Positions 8,770-18,537 are shown, counted from the first letter of the stretch. The stretch: 64,000 nucleotides of DNA from Rhodanobacter thiooxydans (GCF_021545845.1 NZ_CP088923.1:3348001-3412000), one strand, 5' to 3'. Translations and numbers: made by a program. Notes: a model not told the origin generated them from the sequence alone.

Positions 8770-9971
8770 GACTTGCTCCTGGCCGCAAGCGATCCCGGCA
8801 GCATCTTCGAAGTCCGGCTGTGCAGCGCACGTCGGACGCGTTGCATGCCCTCTGCCAGGCATGGCATGGGATCGCACCACCGGCACAAGGCATCGGCTAC
8901 CCGGCCGCCGCGCGGATAGCCCTGCGTGAGCTGCTGACCTTGGGCGGCTGCCGATTGCATGTCCTCGGAGCGCACTCGCCATACGACCGGTCGCTTTGCA
9001 GCGGCGGGCGGCGGAAACGACAGCCCCAGCTCCGAACACCAGGCCGCATACGGCAGATTGACGCCGTTCAAGCTCGCCACTTCTTCCTGGTAGTCGGTGC
9101 GCCCGATCGTCGGCTCCACCATGCGGAACTCGCCGCTGCGCGCATCGCGCTTGTACTCCATGCCGGCCATGCCGATCACGCCCGCGGCCTGAAAGAAGCG
9201 GGTGGTCATGGCGGAAAGCTCCGCATGGACTTCCGCGGCCGCGGTACAACTGGCCGTACCGCCCACCTGTGGCGGCCACGAGCGGATCTTGCGACCGGTG
9301 AACGACCCCACCACCTGCCCCTGCCCGCCGAGGCATTGCAGACAAAAATAGATGTTCGAATCCGGGCCTTCGATCCACTCCTGTACCACCACGTCGGCCA
9401 TCACCGGCAGGATGCGACGGGCCAGCCCGGCAGCTTCCGCGGCGCTCTCCACGCGGTACGCCTTCCTGAACCGCCACCCGTAATCGACATTCCGTTCGCC
9501 GGGTTTGACCACCACCGGATAATGCAGGTATTCGAGCGCGGACAAATCCGCGAGCGTGCGAATGTGCAGCAGCGGCGGAATGGGGCTGCCGAGTTGTTCG
9601 GCGCGGCGCTGGAACCCCTGTTTGTGCAACAAGGTATCCACGACGTCTCCGGGCGGCAGGCTGAACCGGTAATAGGCGGACAGCAGATCGCGATGACGCG
9701 AAACGGTCTTGACACTTTCCTCCTGGGTCAGGAACAACACCGGGCGCACACCGGAAAACCGCATCGTGCCCAGGCGCACCAGGTCTTCGACCAGCGTTTC
9801 ACCGTGCGTCGCATGGATCTGCAACGGCTGCGCCGCGCGGGTATGCATTTCCGCACGCCGCATATCGGTATCCAGCAAGCAGACCGGGACCCGCGCGTGC
9901 GCCAGGCTGCGCGCCACGCCCAGGCCATTGACCCCGGCACCCAGTACCACCGCGGGCGTATCAGCGATCAT
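8766..9971 (-). CDS. ATP-grasp ligase-like protein
   Basis: The 401-residue protein opens with a nucleotide-binding-like segment (PAVVLGAGVNGLGVARSLAHARVPVCLLDTD). ATP-grasp features follow: YPVVVKPGERNVDYG with the ATP-binding Lys, VVVQEWIEGPDSNIYF, and late metal-binding residues in FRMVEPTIGRTDYQEEVA. This matches carboxylate-amine ligases of the D-aspartate-ligase/CarB-like type. The start at MIADTP (9971) was preferred because it lies within 11 nt of the upstream stop. An ATP-grasp enzyme inside a polysaccharide operon suggests amide- or ester-linked amino acid substituents on the polymer. Substrates are unknown. Confidence 0.72.
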   Translation of the reverse strand: MIADTPAVVLGAGVNGLGVARSLAHARVPVCLLDTDMRRAEMHTRAAQPLQIHATHGETLVEDLVRLGTMRFSGVRPVLFLTQEESVKTVSRHRDLLSAYYRFSLPPGDVVDTLLHKQGFQRRAEQLGSPIPPLLHIRTLADLSALEYLHYPVVVKPGERNVDYGWRFRKAYRVESAAEAAGLARRILPVMADVVVQEWIEGPDSNIYFCLQCLGGQGQVVGSFTGRKIRSWPPQVGGTASCTAAAEVHAELSAMTTRFFQAAGVIGMAGMEYKRDARSGEFRMVEPTIGRTDYQEEVASLNGVNLPYAAWCSELGLSFPPPAAAKRPVVWRVRSEDMQSAAAQGQQLTQGYPRGGRVADALCRWCDPMPCLAEGMQRVRRALHSRTSKMLPGSLAARSKS

Positions 9972-11262
9972 GCGCCCCTCCCGCGCCGCGTCGGCGACGA
10001 TCGAGTACGTCGGCATAGACGGCGCGGTAACGCGCCACGCTCGCCGACCAGGTACGTTCGCGCTCGACGAACGCCTGCCCGTTGGCGATCACCTTGTCCC
10101 AACCGGCGTGCGTCGTCAGCAGCTCGATCAGGCACTGCGCGAGCGCCTCGGCCGAGCCAGCGGGGAAAAGGTGGCCGTTGCGGCCATCGCGGATCAGCTC
10201 GCGGTGGCCGCCGACGTCCGACGCGGCCACCAGCTTGCCCATGGCCATCGCCTCGAGCGGCTTCAGCGGCGTCACCAGTTCCGTCAGCCGCCGCGAGATG
10301 CGCGGATAGACCATGACATCCATGACGCCGTAGTAGCGGGTGACTTCGCCGTGCGGCACGCGACCGACGAAGTGCACCTCGCGCTCGAGGCCGAGGCGGG
10401 CGGCCAGCGCGCGCAGGGCGGCCTCCTGCGGACCGCCGCCCAGCAGCAGCAGGCGCGCCTGCGGCACCGCGCGCAGCACCAGCGGCATAGCCCGGAGCAG
10501 CGCGTCCAGCCCCTCATAGGCGTAGAACGAGCCGGCGAAGCCCAGCGTGTACCCGCGCACAAGTCCGTACTTCCCCAGCAGCTCCGCATCGACGCTGGTC
10601 GTGGATCGAAACCGGGCAGTGTCCACGGCGTTGGGAATGACGGTGACCTTGTCGGCGGGAATGCCGCGCTCCAGCATGTCGCCGCGCAGGCCATCACAGA
10701 TCGTGGTTACGGCGTCTGCCCGTTGCAGTGCCCGGGTTTCCAGCGCGCGCGTCAACCGATACCGCGCCCCTCCCTCGCGCGCCGTACCGAGGTCGACGGC
10801 AGCGTCTTCCCAGAACGCACGGACCTCGTACACCACCGGGATACCGGCGGCCCGGCCCACCGCCAGCGCGGGCAACGCGTCCAGCACCGGCGAGTGCGCA
10901 TGGAGGATGTCCGGACGCACGCTGTCCACCACCTCGGCCAGCCGGGTCTGCAGCGCGCGCATCAGGCAGCGGTACCGGAGCAGCGGCAATCCTGCCAGCA
11001 GGCCGGTCGCCGGCGGCGTGCGGTAGAACGTCCAGTCGCCGACCTGTTCCTCGCGCTGGCGGTCGTCTCCCTGCCGGGGGCCGGTCAGTTGCATCGTCTC
11101 CCACCCCAGCGCGCGCTGCGCCTCGAGGATGGCGAGCGTACGGAAGGTATAGCCGCTGTGCAGGGGCAACGAATGGTCGAGCACGTGCAGGATGCGCAGC
11201 GGCCGCTCGGCCGACGCTCCTGACCGATCCTGCTGCAGTGCGGCGCGCGGGCTGTGGTTCAT
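9961..11262 (-). CDS. Glycosyltransferase, exosortase-A-associated (GT4, Daro_2409-like)
   Basis: The 433-residue protein has the family-typical N-terminal segment LRILHVLDHSLPLHSGYTFRTLAILEAQRALGW, then HAHSPVLDALPAL and YEVRAFWEDAAVD. The UDP-sugar-binding C-terminal half is TPLKPLEAMAMGKLVAASDVGGHRELI. This matches the PEP-CTERM/exosortase-A-associated glycosyltransferase family (TIGR04063 type). The ATG at 11262 overlaps the previous gene's stop (ATGA). It acts on the cytoplasmic face to extend the undecaprenyl-linked repeat unit. Confidence 0.87.
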   Translation of the reverse strand: MNHSPRAALQQDRSGASAERPLRILHVLDHSLPLHSGYTFRTLAILEAQRALGWETMQLTGPRQGDDRQREEQVGDWTFYRTPPATGLLAGLPLLRYRCLMRALQTRLAEVVDSVRPDILHAHSPVLDALPALAVGRAAGIPVVYEVRAFWEDAAVDLGTAREGGARYRLTRALETRALQRADAVTTICDGLRGDMLERGIPADKVTVIPNAVDTARFRSTTSVDAELLGKYGLVRGYTLGFAGSFYAYEGLDALLRAMPLVLRAVPQARLLLLGGGPQEAALRALAARLGLEREVHFVGRVPHGEVTRYYGVMDVMVYPRISRRLTELVTPLKPLEAMAMGKLVAASDVGGHRELIRDGRNGHLFPAGSAEALAQCLIELLTTHAGWDKVIANGQAFVERERTWSASVARYRAVYADVLDRRRRGAGGAHDR

Positions 11263-12578
11263 GGCTCTGCTCCGAATGCCGCATCTTCGGCAGCGGCCGC
11301 GCGTATCCGCGCATAGAGTGCGTGCTGCGCTTCCACCACCGGCGACCACCCCAGCCGCTCCGCCACAGCGCGGGTGGCGGCACGTGTCGGCGCCCGCTCC
11401 CGCAGCTGCAGCCATGCGGCGGCAATGCCTTCGGCGCTCCGCTGCGCGGCGATCTCCCCCGCTTCCGGCGCGTCCAGCAACTCGGCGGCACCGGCAAACG
11501 GCGCGGCCACCACCGGCGTGCCGCAGGCCAGGGACTCCAGCACGACGTTGGGCATGCCTTCGCGGCTCGACGCCTGCACCAGCACGTCCGCCGCGTTGTA
11601 GTAGTCGCACAGCTGCGCGTGGGGAATGGCGCCGAGCATGCGCACGCGCGCGTGCAGACCCAGCCGGTCGACCAGGCCGCGCAGCTTGCGCTGTTCCGGC
11701 CCCTCGCCGGCGATCAGCAGGGTCGCCTCCGGCACGCGCGCCAGCGCCTCGATGACAAGGTGCACGCCTTTGAGCGCGACCAGATGGCCCACCGTCAACC
11801 ATACCGGACCGGCGAGGCCCCATCCGGCACGGATTGCCGTGCGGTCCCGTGGCCCGAAACGATCAAGGTCGACGCCATTGCGCAGCACCGTGATCTTCCC
11901 GGGGTCGACGCCCAGGGCGGCGACCTTGTCCTTCAGCGCCTGCGATACGGCCACGATGGCCGCGGCGCGCTCCGCTGCCCACTGGATTTGCGCCCTGGGT
12001 CGACGATAGCGCGGAATCCACGTCACGTCGGTACCGCGCGCGGTGATCACCACCGGTTTGCCCAGCGCCGCACCCAGTCGTGCCGCCGCCACGCCATCCG
12101 GATAAAAGTAGTGGGCATCGATCAGATCGAAGTCGGTCCCGTCGGCCTGCAGTTTCCGCAGGTCCGGCAGCAGGGCGCGATACATCAGCTCGGGCGCGAT
12201 GCTCATGCCAAGCTTCGGAATGGCCGGATAGCGTGGATGGCTGATCTGGATGCCGTGGCGCTGCTCATGCGCAGGCACCCTGGCAAATGCCGAGTAGGCC
12301 CCGAAGCGCGGATGCCGGAACGGAAACCATGGCACCGGCGCCACGACCGTCGCGGTCACCCGCCCGGAATCCACGAGATGCCGCAGACGCTCCTCGACAA
12401 ACACGCCGTGGCGCGGTTGGGCGGCATTCGGATACAGGCTGGTGAAGACCAGCAGGCGGATCCTGCGTTCGCCAGCCGCCTCGACGCCGGCCCCAGCACG
12501 CTGCCGTGCCGCGTCGAATGCGTCTTCTGCCGACGGCATGACACCACCGGCAACGCCGTTGAACGATACGTTCCTCAT
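11259..12578 (-). CDS. Glycosyltransferase family 4 protein
   Basis: This 439-residue GT-B enzyme has the N-terminal part RIRLLVFTSLYPNAAQPRHGVFVEERLRHLV, a mid-protein DAHYFYPDGVAAARL, and the classical GT4 EX7E region SSREGMPNVVLESLACGTPVVAAP. The start MRNVSFNG at 12578 was chosen because it overlaps the amidotransferase stop (ATGA). An internal MPSAEDAF start 13 codons later is possible, and the first ~35 residues look poorly conserved. It lies between the amidotransferase and a second glycosyltransferase in the XrtA operon. Confidence 0.87.
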   Translation of the reverse strand: MRNVSFNGVAGGVMPSAEDAFDAARQRAGAGVEAAGERRIRLLVFTSLYPNAAQPRHGVFVEERLRHLVDSGRVTATVVAPVPWFPFRHPRFGAYSAFARVPAHEQRHGIQISHPRYPAIPKLGMSIAPELMYRALLPDLRKLQADGTDFDLIDAHYFYPDGVAAARLGAALGKPVVITARGTDVTWIPRYRRPRAQIQWAAERAAAIVAVSQALKDKVAALGVDPGKITVLRNGVDLDRFGPRDRTAIRAGWGLAGPVWLTVGHLVALKGVHLVIEALARVPEATLLIAGEGPEQRKLRGLVDRLGLHARVRMLGAIPHAQLCDYYNAADVLVQASSREGMPNVVLESLACGTPVVAAPFAGAAELLDAPEAGEIAAQRSAEGIAAAWLQLRERAPTRAATRAVAERLGWSPVVEAQHALYARIRAAAAEDAAFGAEP

Positions 12579-14524
12579 GGCTGTACCCCGGCGGCCACGA
12601 CCCTGCGCGCCGCCTCGGCGGGGGCTGCAGCAGCGGGCTGCTGCATGCGGCGCATAAAGGCGTCCAGCATCAGCAGGCTCCATAGCGTCGCGCTGTGATC
12701 GCGCCGGCCAGCTTCATGCTGCCGCAGCAGCCGATCGAGCATGGCCGGCTCGAAGTACCCGCATTCGGCAATGGCTCCGGCAAGCAAGGCGTCCCGGGCG
12801 CGCCGCGCGAGCGGGCCGCGCAACCACGCTGCCAGCGGCACGCTGAAACCCATCTTGCTCCGGTACAGCACATCGTGCGGCAAATCCGCTTCGAGCGCTT
12901 TCTTGAGGATGTATTTGCCGGCCCCCCCCCTCAGCTTCAACCCGGGCGGCAACGATGACGCCCACTCGACCAGGCGGTGATCGAGCAGCGGCACGCGGAC
13001 CTCCAGGCTGTGCGCCATGCTGGCCCGGTCCACCTTGGTCAGGATGTCGCCGGGAAGCCAGGTCTTGAAATCCAGGTACTGGGCCAGCAGCAGCGGATGA
13101 TCGGTGGGCACGCGTGCAGCGTGGGCACGGAACACCGCGAGCGCGCTGTAACCTTGAAGTTCGCGCTTGAAGCTCGCGCTGTACAACCGCTGGCGCAGCG
13201 CAGTCGAGGTAGTGCTGACGGTATGGAAATAAGCCTCCACGTCGTCGCGGGCGAGCGCCTGCAGCGTGGTCTTGGCGCGCAGCGGGCGCGGCGCCCAGTC
13301 AGCCTTGGGATAGAGACCGCCCAGCACGCCGAACAGCGGCTTGCGCAACGCCAGCGGCAGGCGCGCACGCAGACCGCTTTCCCATGCGTGCAGGCGATAG
13401 CGCCGGTAGCCGGCGAAATCCTCGTCGCCACCGTCGCCGGACAGCGCCACGGTCACCTGGCTCCGTGCCAGTTCGCACACGCGGTACATCGGCAGCGCCG
13501 AGCTGTCGGCAAATGGCTCGTCGTAAACCGCCGCCAGCGTGTCGAGGAGCGCATGATCATCGGCGCTGACCCGCCGCTCGAAGTGCCGGGTATGCAGATG
13601 CCCGGCCACCTGACGCGCATGGGCGATTTCGTCGAAGCGGTCGTCGTCGAAACCGATGCAGCAGGTGCGTACCGGTTGCTGCGACACCCGGCTCATGCTG
13701 GCCACCACGGCGCTGGAATCCACGCCGCCGGAAAGAAACGCGCCGAGCGGCACGTCCGCCATCATCTGCCCTGCCACGGCGTTGTCCAGCAAGCCGTGAA
13801 GCTGCTCTGCAGCCTCATCCGCCGTGAAGTCGGCGGCGAGCTTGAACGGTACATCCCAGTACTGCCGGGGAACCGGTCGCGCTTCGCCGGCACGCCAGCT
13901 CAGCCAATGGCCGGGCGGCAGTTTGAAGATTCCGCGATAGATGCTGCGCGGATCCGGCACGTAGCCGAGGGCAAGATAATCTTCCAGCGCCTGCGGATCG
14001 AGACTGCGTTCCACCCCGGGATGCGCCAGCAGCCCCTTGAGTTCGGAAGCGAACACCAGCTCGCCGGCGCGGGTGAAGCCATAGTGCAGCGGCTTGATGC
14101 CCAGCTGATCGCGCGCCAGGTAAATGCGCTGCGCACGCATGTCCCACACCGCGAAGGCAAACATGCCAACCAGGCGCGCCAGGCAGGCCTCGCCCCAGTG
14201 CTGCCAGGCGCGCAGCAGCACTTCGGTATCGCAGCGGCTGCGAAACACCGCGCCACCCGTCTCCAGCTCGGCCTTGAGCGCCGGGAAGTTGTACAGCTCA
14301 CCGTTGTAGACCAACGCCAGACCGGCCACCTCATCCACCATCGGCTGCTGCCCATGGCCCAGGTCGATGATGGACAAGCGGCGATGTCCCAGCCCCACGC
14401 CCCTGCCGAGATACAGCCCGGCCTCGTCCGGTCCGCGGTGGCGCTGCGCATCGCGCATGGCCAGCAGAACTTTCTCATCCACGCCGGAGTGGTACGACGA
14501 AACGATGCCGGCCAGACCGCACAT
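12575..14524 (-). CDS. XrtA/PEP-CTERM system amidotransferase (asparagine synthase family)
   Basis: The 649-residue protein begins Met-Cys-Gly-Leu-Ala-Gly, so Cys2 is available as the glutaminase nucleophile. The N-terminal class II amidotransferase domain (about 1-215, with YNGELYN and RSRCDTEVLL) is followed by a synthetase domain with the PP-loop LSGGVDSSAVVA and later SGDGGDEDFAGY. Length and context match the exosortase-A amidotransferase family (TIGR03108). It should transfer ammonia from glutamine to an activated carboxylate, probably a uronic acid or other glycan carboxyl. A run of nine G (coding strand) at 12922-12930 encodes part of LRGGAGKYIL. It starts 1 nt after the upstream stop. 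Confidence 0.93.
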   Translation of the reverse strand: MCGLAGIVSSYHSGVDEKVLLAMRDAQRHRGPDEAGLYLGRGVGLGHRRLSIIDLGHGQQPMVDEVAGLALVYNGELYNFPALKAELETGGAVFRSRCDTEVLLRAWQHWGEACLARLVGMFAFAVWDMRAQRIYLARDQLGIKPLHYGFTRAGELVFASELKGLLAHPGVERSLDPQALEDYLALGYVPDPRSIYRGIFKLPPGHWLSWRAGEARPVPRQYWDVPFKLAADFTADEAAEQLHGLLDNAVAGQMMADVPLGAFLSGGVDSSAVVASMSRVSQQPVRTCCIGFDDDRFDEIAHARQVAGHLHTRHFERRVSADDHALLDTLAAVYDEPFADSSALPMYRVCELARSQVTVALSGDGGDEDFAGYRRYRLHAWESGLRARLPLALRKPLFGVLGGLYPKADWAPRPLRAKTTLQALARDDVEAYFHTVSTTSTALRQRLYSASFKRELQGYSALAVFRAHAARVPTDHPLLLAQYLDFKTWLPGDILTKVDRASMAHSLEVRVPLLDHRLVEWASSLPPGLKLRGGAGKYILKKALEADLPHDVLYRSKMGFSVPLAAWLRGPLARRARDALLAGAIAECGYFEPAMLDRLLRQHEAGRRDHSATLWSLLMLDAFMRRMQQPAAAAPAEAARRVVAAGVQP

Positions 14525-14525
14525 G

Positions 14526-15722
14526 TCAGTGCTCCTTGTGCCCGGTCAAGCCGGACACCATGTGTGGCTGCACGGCGTTCGCCTGCCGACCCAGCAGTTC
14601 GTCGTACAGCGCGACATACGCGGACACCATGCTGTGTAGGCTGAACCGCGCAGCGACGCGCGCTCGTCCGGCGGCACCATGCCGACGCCGCAGCTGCTCG
14701 TCGGCGACATAGGTGCGCAGCGCCGCCGCCAGCGCGTGCGGATCGCCGGCCGGCACCAGCGTTCCTGTCATGCCGGCCACCACCACTTCGCCCACCCCGC
14801 CGACGTCGGTGGCCACCACGGGCAGTCCTGACGCCATGGCCTCCAACAGGACACCCGGCATGCCTTCGGCGATGGAGGAAAGCGCGAAGACGTCGAACTC
14901 CGCGAGCAGCGCCGCCACATCGCTGCGATTGCCCAGCAGCCGGACTTGCGTCGAAAGTTCGCCACGCGCGATTTGCGCTTCGAGCGCAGCGCGCTGCGGC
15001 CCTCCACCCAGCAGGACCAGGCGCAACTGCTCGCGCTGGTGAGGCAATGCCTCGCACAGAATGCGGAAGGCGGCTATCAGTCCGGCATGGTCCTTGACGG
15101 CATCCAGTCGCCCGACCGTGCCGATCAGCACGGTTCCGGCGGGCGCGAAAGCTCCCAGCAAGGGGCGTACACCTCTTTCATGTGCCGTGCCGGCAAACGC
15201 GGTTGCGTCAATGCCATTGGGAATACACGCAACGCGCGAAAATGGTATGCCCACTTTTTCTACAAGCCAGTCTTGCAGGTCCATCGAGACCGCCAGATAA
15301 CGGTCGATGAACGGCAGGAGCCAGCGGCGCAAAAGCTGGTGCTTCCGGCTTTCGCCGCGCGGGTCGGCGGCATCACGGCCTCGTTCCGCATGCACGACGC
15401 GACGAACCCCTGCAAGCCGGGCGACCGGCGCCACGTCCACGGCACCGATGTTGTACGTGTGGACGAGGTCCGGCCTCAGATCCCGCAAGACGCGCCACAG
15501 CCTGAAATAGCAACGCCAATCCTTACCGGGCCTTTTGGCCAGAGCCACGCACACGACATCGTCAGGCTCGATTTGATCCCGAAGCGCACCGTAGCCTTCC
15601 AGGCAGATCACCGCATGGCGGTAGCACTGGCAGGTCTGGTTGATCAGGGTAACGAGCATATGCTCCATGCCACCGGTGTCCAGCCGGTAGAGCACATGCA
15701 CGATCAGCGGCTGGGCGTTCAT
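14526..15722 (-). CDS. XrtA/PEP-CTERM system glycosyltransferase (TIGR03088 type)
   Basis: The 398-residue GT4 protein starts MNAQPLIVHVLYRLDTGGMEHMLVTLINQ, the signature opening of the PEP-CTERM/XrtA 'stp2' glycosyltransferases. Further motifs are LVHTYNIGAVDVAP, HAERGRDAADPRG, VACIPNGID and SSIAEGMPGVLLEAMASGLPVVATDVGG (EX7E region). The ATG at 15722 overlaps the exosortase stop (ATGA). Adjacent synthesis with the exosortase and the amidotransferase fits the conserved gene order of these loci. Confidence 0.92.
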   Translation of the reverse strand: MNAQPLIVHVLYRLDTGGMEHMLVTLINQTCQCYRHAVICLEGYGALRDQIEPDDVVCVALAKRPGKDWRCYFRLWRVLRDLRPDLVHTYNIGAVDVAPVARLAGVRRVVHAERGRDAADPRGESRKHQLLRRWLLPFIDRYLAVSMDLQDWLVEKVGIPFSRVACIPNGIDATAFAGTAHERGVRPLLGAFAPAGTVLIGTVGRLDAVKDHAGLIAAFRILCEALPHQREQLRLVLLGGGPQRAALEAQIARGELSTQVRLLGNRSDVAALLAEFDVFALSSIAEGMPGVLLEAMASGLPVVATDVGGVGEVVVAGMTGTLVPAGDPHALAAALRTYVADEQLRRRHGAAGRARVAARFSLHSMVSAYVALYDELLGRQANAVQPHMVSGLTGHKEH

Positions 15723-17287
15723 GGCTGGCTCCCCGCAAGATCGGGTGACCGCTGCTCCTGCACCTCCGGCACGCCGGGCACGGGCAGCGTCTGCGCGAAG
15801 GCGTGCAGCTTCGTCCGCACCCGATCGGCATCGTCGCCGGCAACCGGCGACGACAATGCCCATACCGAAGAACGAGGCAGCTGCCCGCGCAGTACGGCCC
15901 ATGCCTGCAGCAACTTGGCCAGCACCGGCGAGCGGGTGCAGCGGCGATCCACGCAGTACCAGTACCACACCAACCGCGAGCCGCTCGCGCCCACCAGCCG
16001 CAGCTCGGCGGCAGTCGTGCTCCACCCGCTGGCAAGGTCGAGCTGCCGCCGGGTCCGACTCAGGATTTGCGCGCGCGCCGGATCGTAGAGATCGTTGCCG
16101 TAGGTGATCAGGGTATGACCCCGGCGCGGCTTGCCGGTATAGATGGCATGAAACAACTCGACCACCTCGCCGCTGGCGGCCGACTGGTAGGACACCCGTA
16201 CCTGCCCCGCCGCCCCCCTGAAGATCGGCCGCCAGCCGTCCGCGGCAGCCTGTGGCCCATGCCAGCCAGCGATGGTTGGTGCGGTCAGCTGCATGGTTTC
16301 CGGCGCTGCCGGGGCCACCACTCCGCCGGCCAGGGCCGGACCCGCGATCAGCAGCGCCACCGCCGCCGGCCACACCATGCTGCGCGCCGTGGCAGGCATG
16401 TCGCCGCGGGCGATGGAAGGTTCCGGCATCACCGGCGGGTCGCGGAAGAACCAGCCGACCAGCAACAGCAGCAGCAGCACCGTGCCGAAGAACTGCCAGC
16501 CAAAAATCATGTGGTCCGTGCCGGTCGCATATTCCAGCCCCCAGGTCTCGCCGATCAGCACGGTGAAATACACCCGCAGGCCATTCGCGATGACCGGCAC
16601 CACCGCCGCCAGTGCCACGAACACCACCCGCTTCCACCAGCGCCGGTACATCAGGTAGGCATACAGGCAGCCGAGCGCCGTGCAGGCGATGAAGAACTTC
16701 ACGCCGCTGCAGGCATCGGCCACCATCCATACCGCCGAGGGCGTGATGATCTCGCGTCCGTTGAGCAGCACCGGCGTGCCGGTCAGCTCCAGTGCACGCA
16801 CGGCGAAATGCGCCGTGATGTCCTGCAGCGGCCCCACCAGCGCATCGCCCCAGGGAACCGCGAACACCACCAGATAGCCGAGCGGAAACGCCAGCACCCA
16901 TAACGCTTGCCATCCCCAGCAGGCCAGCACCAGCGCCGAAAACAGCGCCACGAACGCGAAGTGCTGCGCCAGATTGACGTCGAGCAGGCGGCCGGCATAC
17001 CACACGAACACCAGCACCGTCACCGCCGCCAGTCCCCAGAGGCTGGGCACCGGCACGCTCGCCTGGAGTTGGTGGCGCAGACCGGATGCCACCCACAGGC
17101 TCAACGGAAAGATCAGGAAGGCGTACTGGTAAGTGCCATCGTGCGCCCACGCCCATACCAGCGATTGCACGGTCCGCCAGTAGCAGACCAGCAGCACCAC
17201 GACGGCGACGGCGAACGCAGCCGCGGCCAGTACCCAGTCGGGCGCGCGCACGGAGAAGCCGGCCACGGCGGCAAACGGCCTGTTCAT
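15719..17287 (-). CDS. xrtA: Exosortase A fused to EpsI domain
   Basis: This is a 522-residue inner-membrane transpeptidase-like enzyme. Eight or so helices span residues 18-275. The predicted catalytic triad is intact: Cys193 in ADACSG, Arg238 in ANGLRVYF and His259 in TDHMIFGW. The C-terminal about 230 residues form a periplasmic EpsI domain (WHGPQAAADGWRPIFRGA, HAIYTGKPRRGHTLITYGNDLYD, VWYWYCVD). Exosortases process proteins with C-terminal PEP-CTERM tags in bacteria that make a matching exopolysaccharide. No PEP-CTERM substrate gene is seen in this window. Its start overlaps the upstream glycosyltransferase stop (ATGA). Confidence 0.94.
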   Translation of the reverse strand: MNRPFAAVAGFSVRAPDWVLAAAAFAVAVVVLLVCYWRTVQSLVWAWAHDGTYQYAFLIFPLSLWVASGLRHQLQASVPVPSLWGLAAVTVLVFVWYAGRLLDVNLAQHFAFVALFSALVLACWGWQALWVLAFPLGYLVVFAVPWGDALVGPLQDITAHFAVRALELTGTPVLLNGREIITPSAVWMVADACSGVKFFIACTALGCLYAYLMYRRWWKRVVFVALAAVVPVIANGLRVYFTVLIGETWGLEYATGTDHMIFGWQFFGTVLLLLLLVGWFFRDPPVMPEPSIARGDMPATARSMVWPAAVALLIAGPALAGGVVAPAAPETMQLTAPTIAGWHGPQAAADGWRPIFRGAAGQVRVSYQSAASGEVVELFHAIYTGKPRRGHTLITYGNDLYDPARAQILSRTRRQLDLASGWSTTAAELRLVGASGSRLVWYWYCVDRRCTRSPVLAKLLQAWAVLRGQLPRSSVWALSSPVAGDDADRVRTKLHAFAQTLPVPGVPEVQEQRSPDLAGSQP

Positions 17288-18534
17288 GGGCAGACCCCCA
17301 ACCCGGCAGTGCCAACGACATCCATGGAGGCTGCGCCGTGGCGCACATTGCGCAACACATTTTCATACGTGTCGAGACTGCGCCCCCAGTCATGGCGGGC
17401 CAGCACCTCGGCGCGGGCCGCCGGCACCCGCACCGCCTGCGGCGCATCCAGCCAGCGCAAGGCCTCCGTCGCCATGACCTCGGGCGATTCATCGATACAG
17501 CCCTGGCGGCCCGCGAAATCCGCGACGCCCGCGTAGGCTGCAGGCGTCGCCAGCAGCACCTTCTCCATGGCCAGCGCCTCCAGCACCTTGTTCTGGATGC
17601 CACGCGCAACCCGCAACGGTGCGGTCACGACATGCGCATGCGCCAGGTATGGCCGCACATCCTCCACCCGTCCGGTAACCGTGATACCGGCGAGCTGGCC
17701 CAGCACGCGCACCGCGGCCGTCGGCTGGCTCCCCACGATGTAGAAGCGGGCGTCCTGGCGCCGGACGGCGATCCGCGGCCAGACTTCCTGCGCGAACCAG
17801 CGCGCCGCATCCACGTTGGCGCGGTAATCCATGGCACCGGCAAATACCACGACCCGTTCTCCCGGCCGGTAGGGGCTGGAGCAGGCCCGTTGCGGATCCC
17901 AGTACGCGGCATCCACCCCATTGGGGATGCCGTGCACCCGGCCAGCCGACTCCGGTACCCGCTGTCGAAAGAACGCCGCTTCGGCTTCCGAGACGAACAC
18001 GCTGGCGTCGAACTGCGCGGCAATGGTGCGCTCGAACTCTGCCAGCCGCCGCGCTTCCCACCGGTACACCTGGCGCTTCACGGCACCGGCCTGCTGCGCG
18101 TACTGGTTCCACTTGTCGGAGTCCACGTCGACGAAATCCATGACCCGGCGCAACTGGGTGTGCCGCATGACGAACGGCGCCACGCCCGACGAATAGCACA
18201 AGGCCAGCTCCGGCTTGTGCTCGGCCAGCAACCGTTCGACCCAGCGCTGCATCACGCGGTCGCGGTAGACCCCGACGGTAAGCGGCTCGCCCTGCACCAG
18301 CGCCGCAAGCGCGCGCCAGCCCGCGCGCCAGGACGGCAACGGCCGGACACATACGTCGGCGCACAGGGCCTCGACCGCCGCCAGGTGCTGCCAGTCGACC
18401 GGATCGTCCACGAACGTGCCGAGGTACACGCGGTAGCGTTCGGCGAGCCGCCGCAGCACATGGTACGAGCGGATCTTGTCGCCCTTGCTGGGCGGCCAGG
18501 GCAGCCGATGGCAGAGGAACAGTACCGATTGCAT
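17284..18534 (-). CDS. XrtA/PEP-CTERM system glycosyltransferase (TIGR03087 type)
   Basis: The 416-residue protein opens MQSVLFLCHRLPWPPSKGDKIRSYHVLRRLAERYRVYLGTFVDDP. This is the distinctive start of the 'stp1' sugar transferases of exosortase-A loci. VDVDSDKWNQYA, WEARRLAEFE, VVFAGAMDYRANVDAARWF and RGIQNKVLEALAM (donor-binding Glu) are all family-typical. It is encoded 3 nt after the FemAB-like gene and overlaps the exosortase start. Cytoplasmic GT-B enzyme of repeat-unit assembly. Confidence 0.93.
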   Translation of the reverse strand: MQSVLFLCHRLPWPPSKGDKIRSYHVLRRLAERYRVYLGTFVDDPVDWQHLAAVEALCADVCVRPLPSWRAGWRALAALVQGEPLTVGVYRDRVMQRWVERLLAEHKPELALCYSSGVAPFVMRHTQLRRVMDFVDVDSDKWNQYAQQAGAVKRQVYRWEARRLAEFERTIAAQFDASVFVSEAEAAFFRQRVPESAGRVHGIPNGVDAAYWDPQRACSSPYRPGERVVVFAGAMDYRANVDAARWFAQEVWPRIAVRRQDARFYIVGSQPTAAVRVLGQLAGITVTGRVEDVRPYLAHAHVVTAPLRVARGIQNKVLEALAMEKVLLATPAAYAGVADFAGRQGCIDESPEVMATEALRWLDAPQAVRVPAARAEVLARHDWGRSLDTYENVLRNVRHGAASMDVVGTAGLGVCP

Positions 18535-18537
18535 GCG

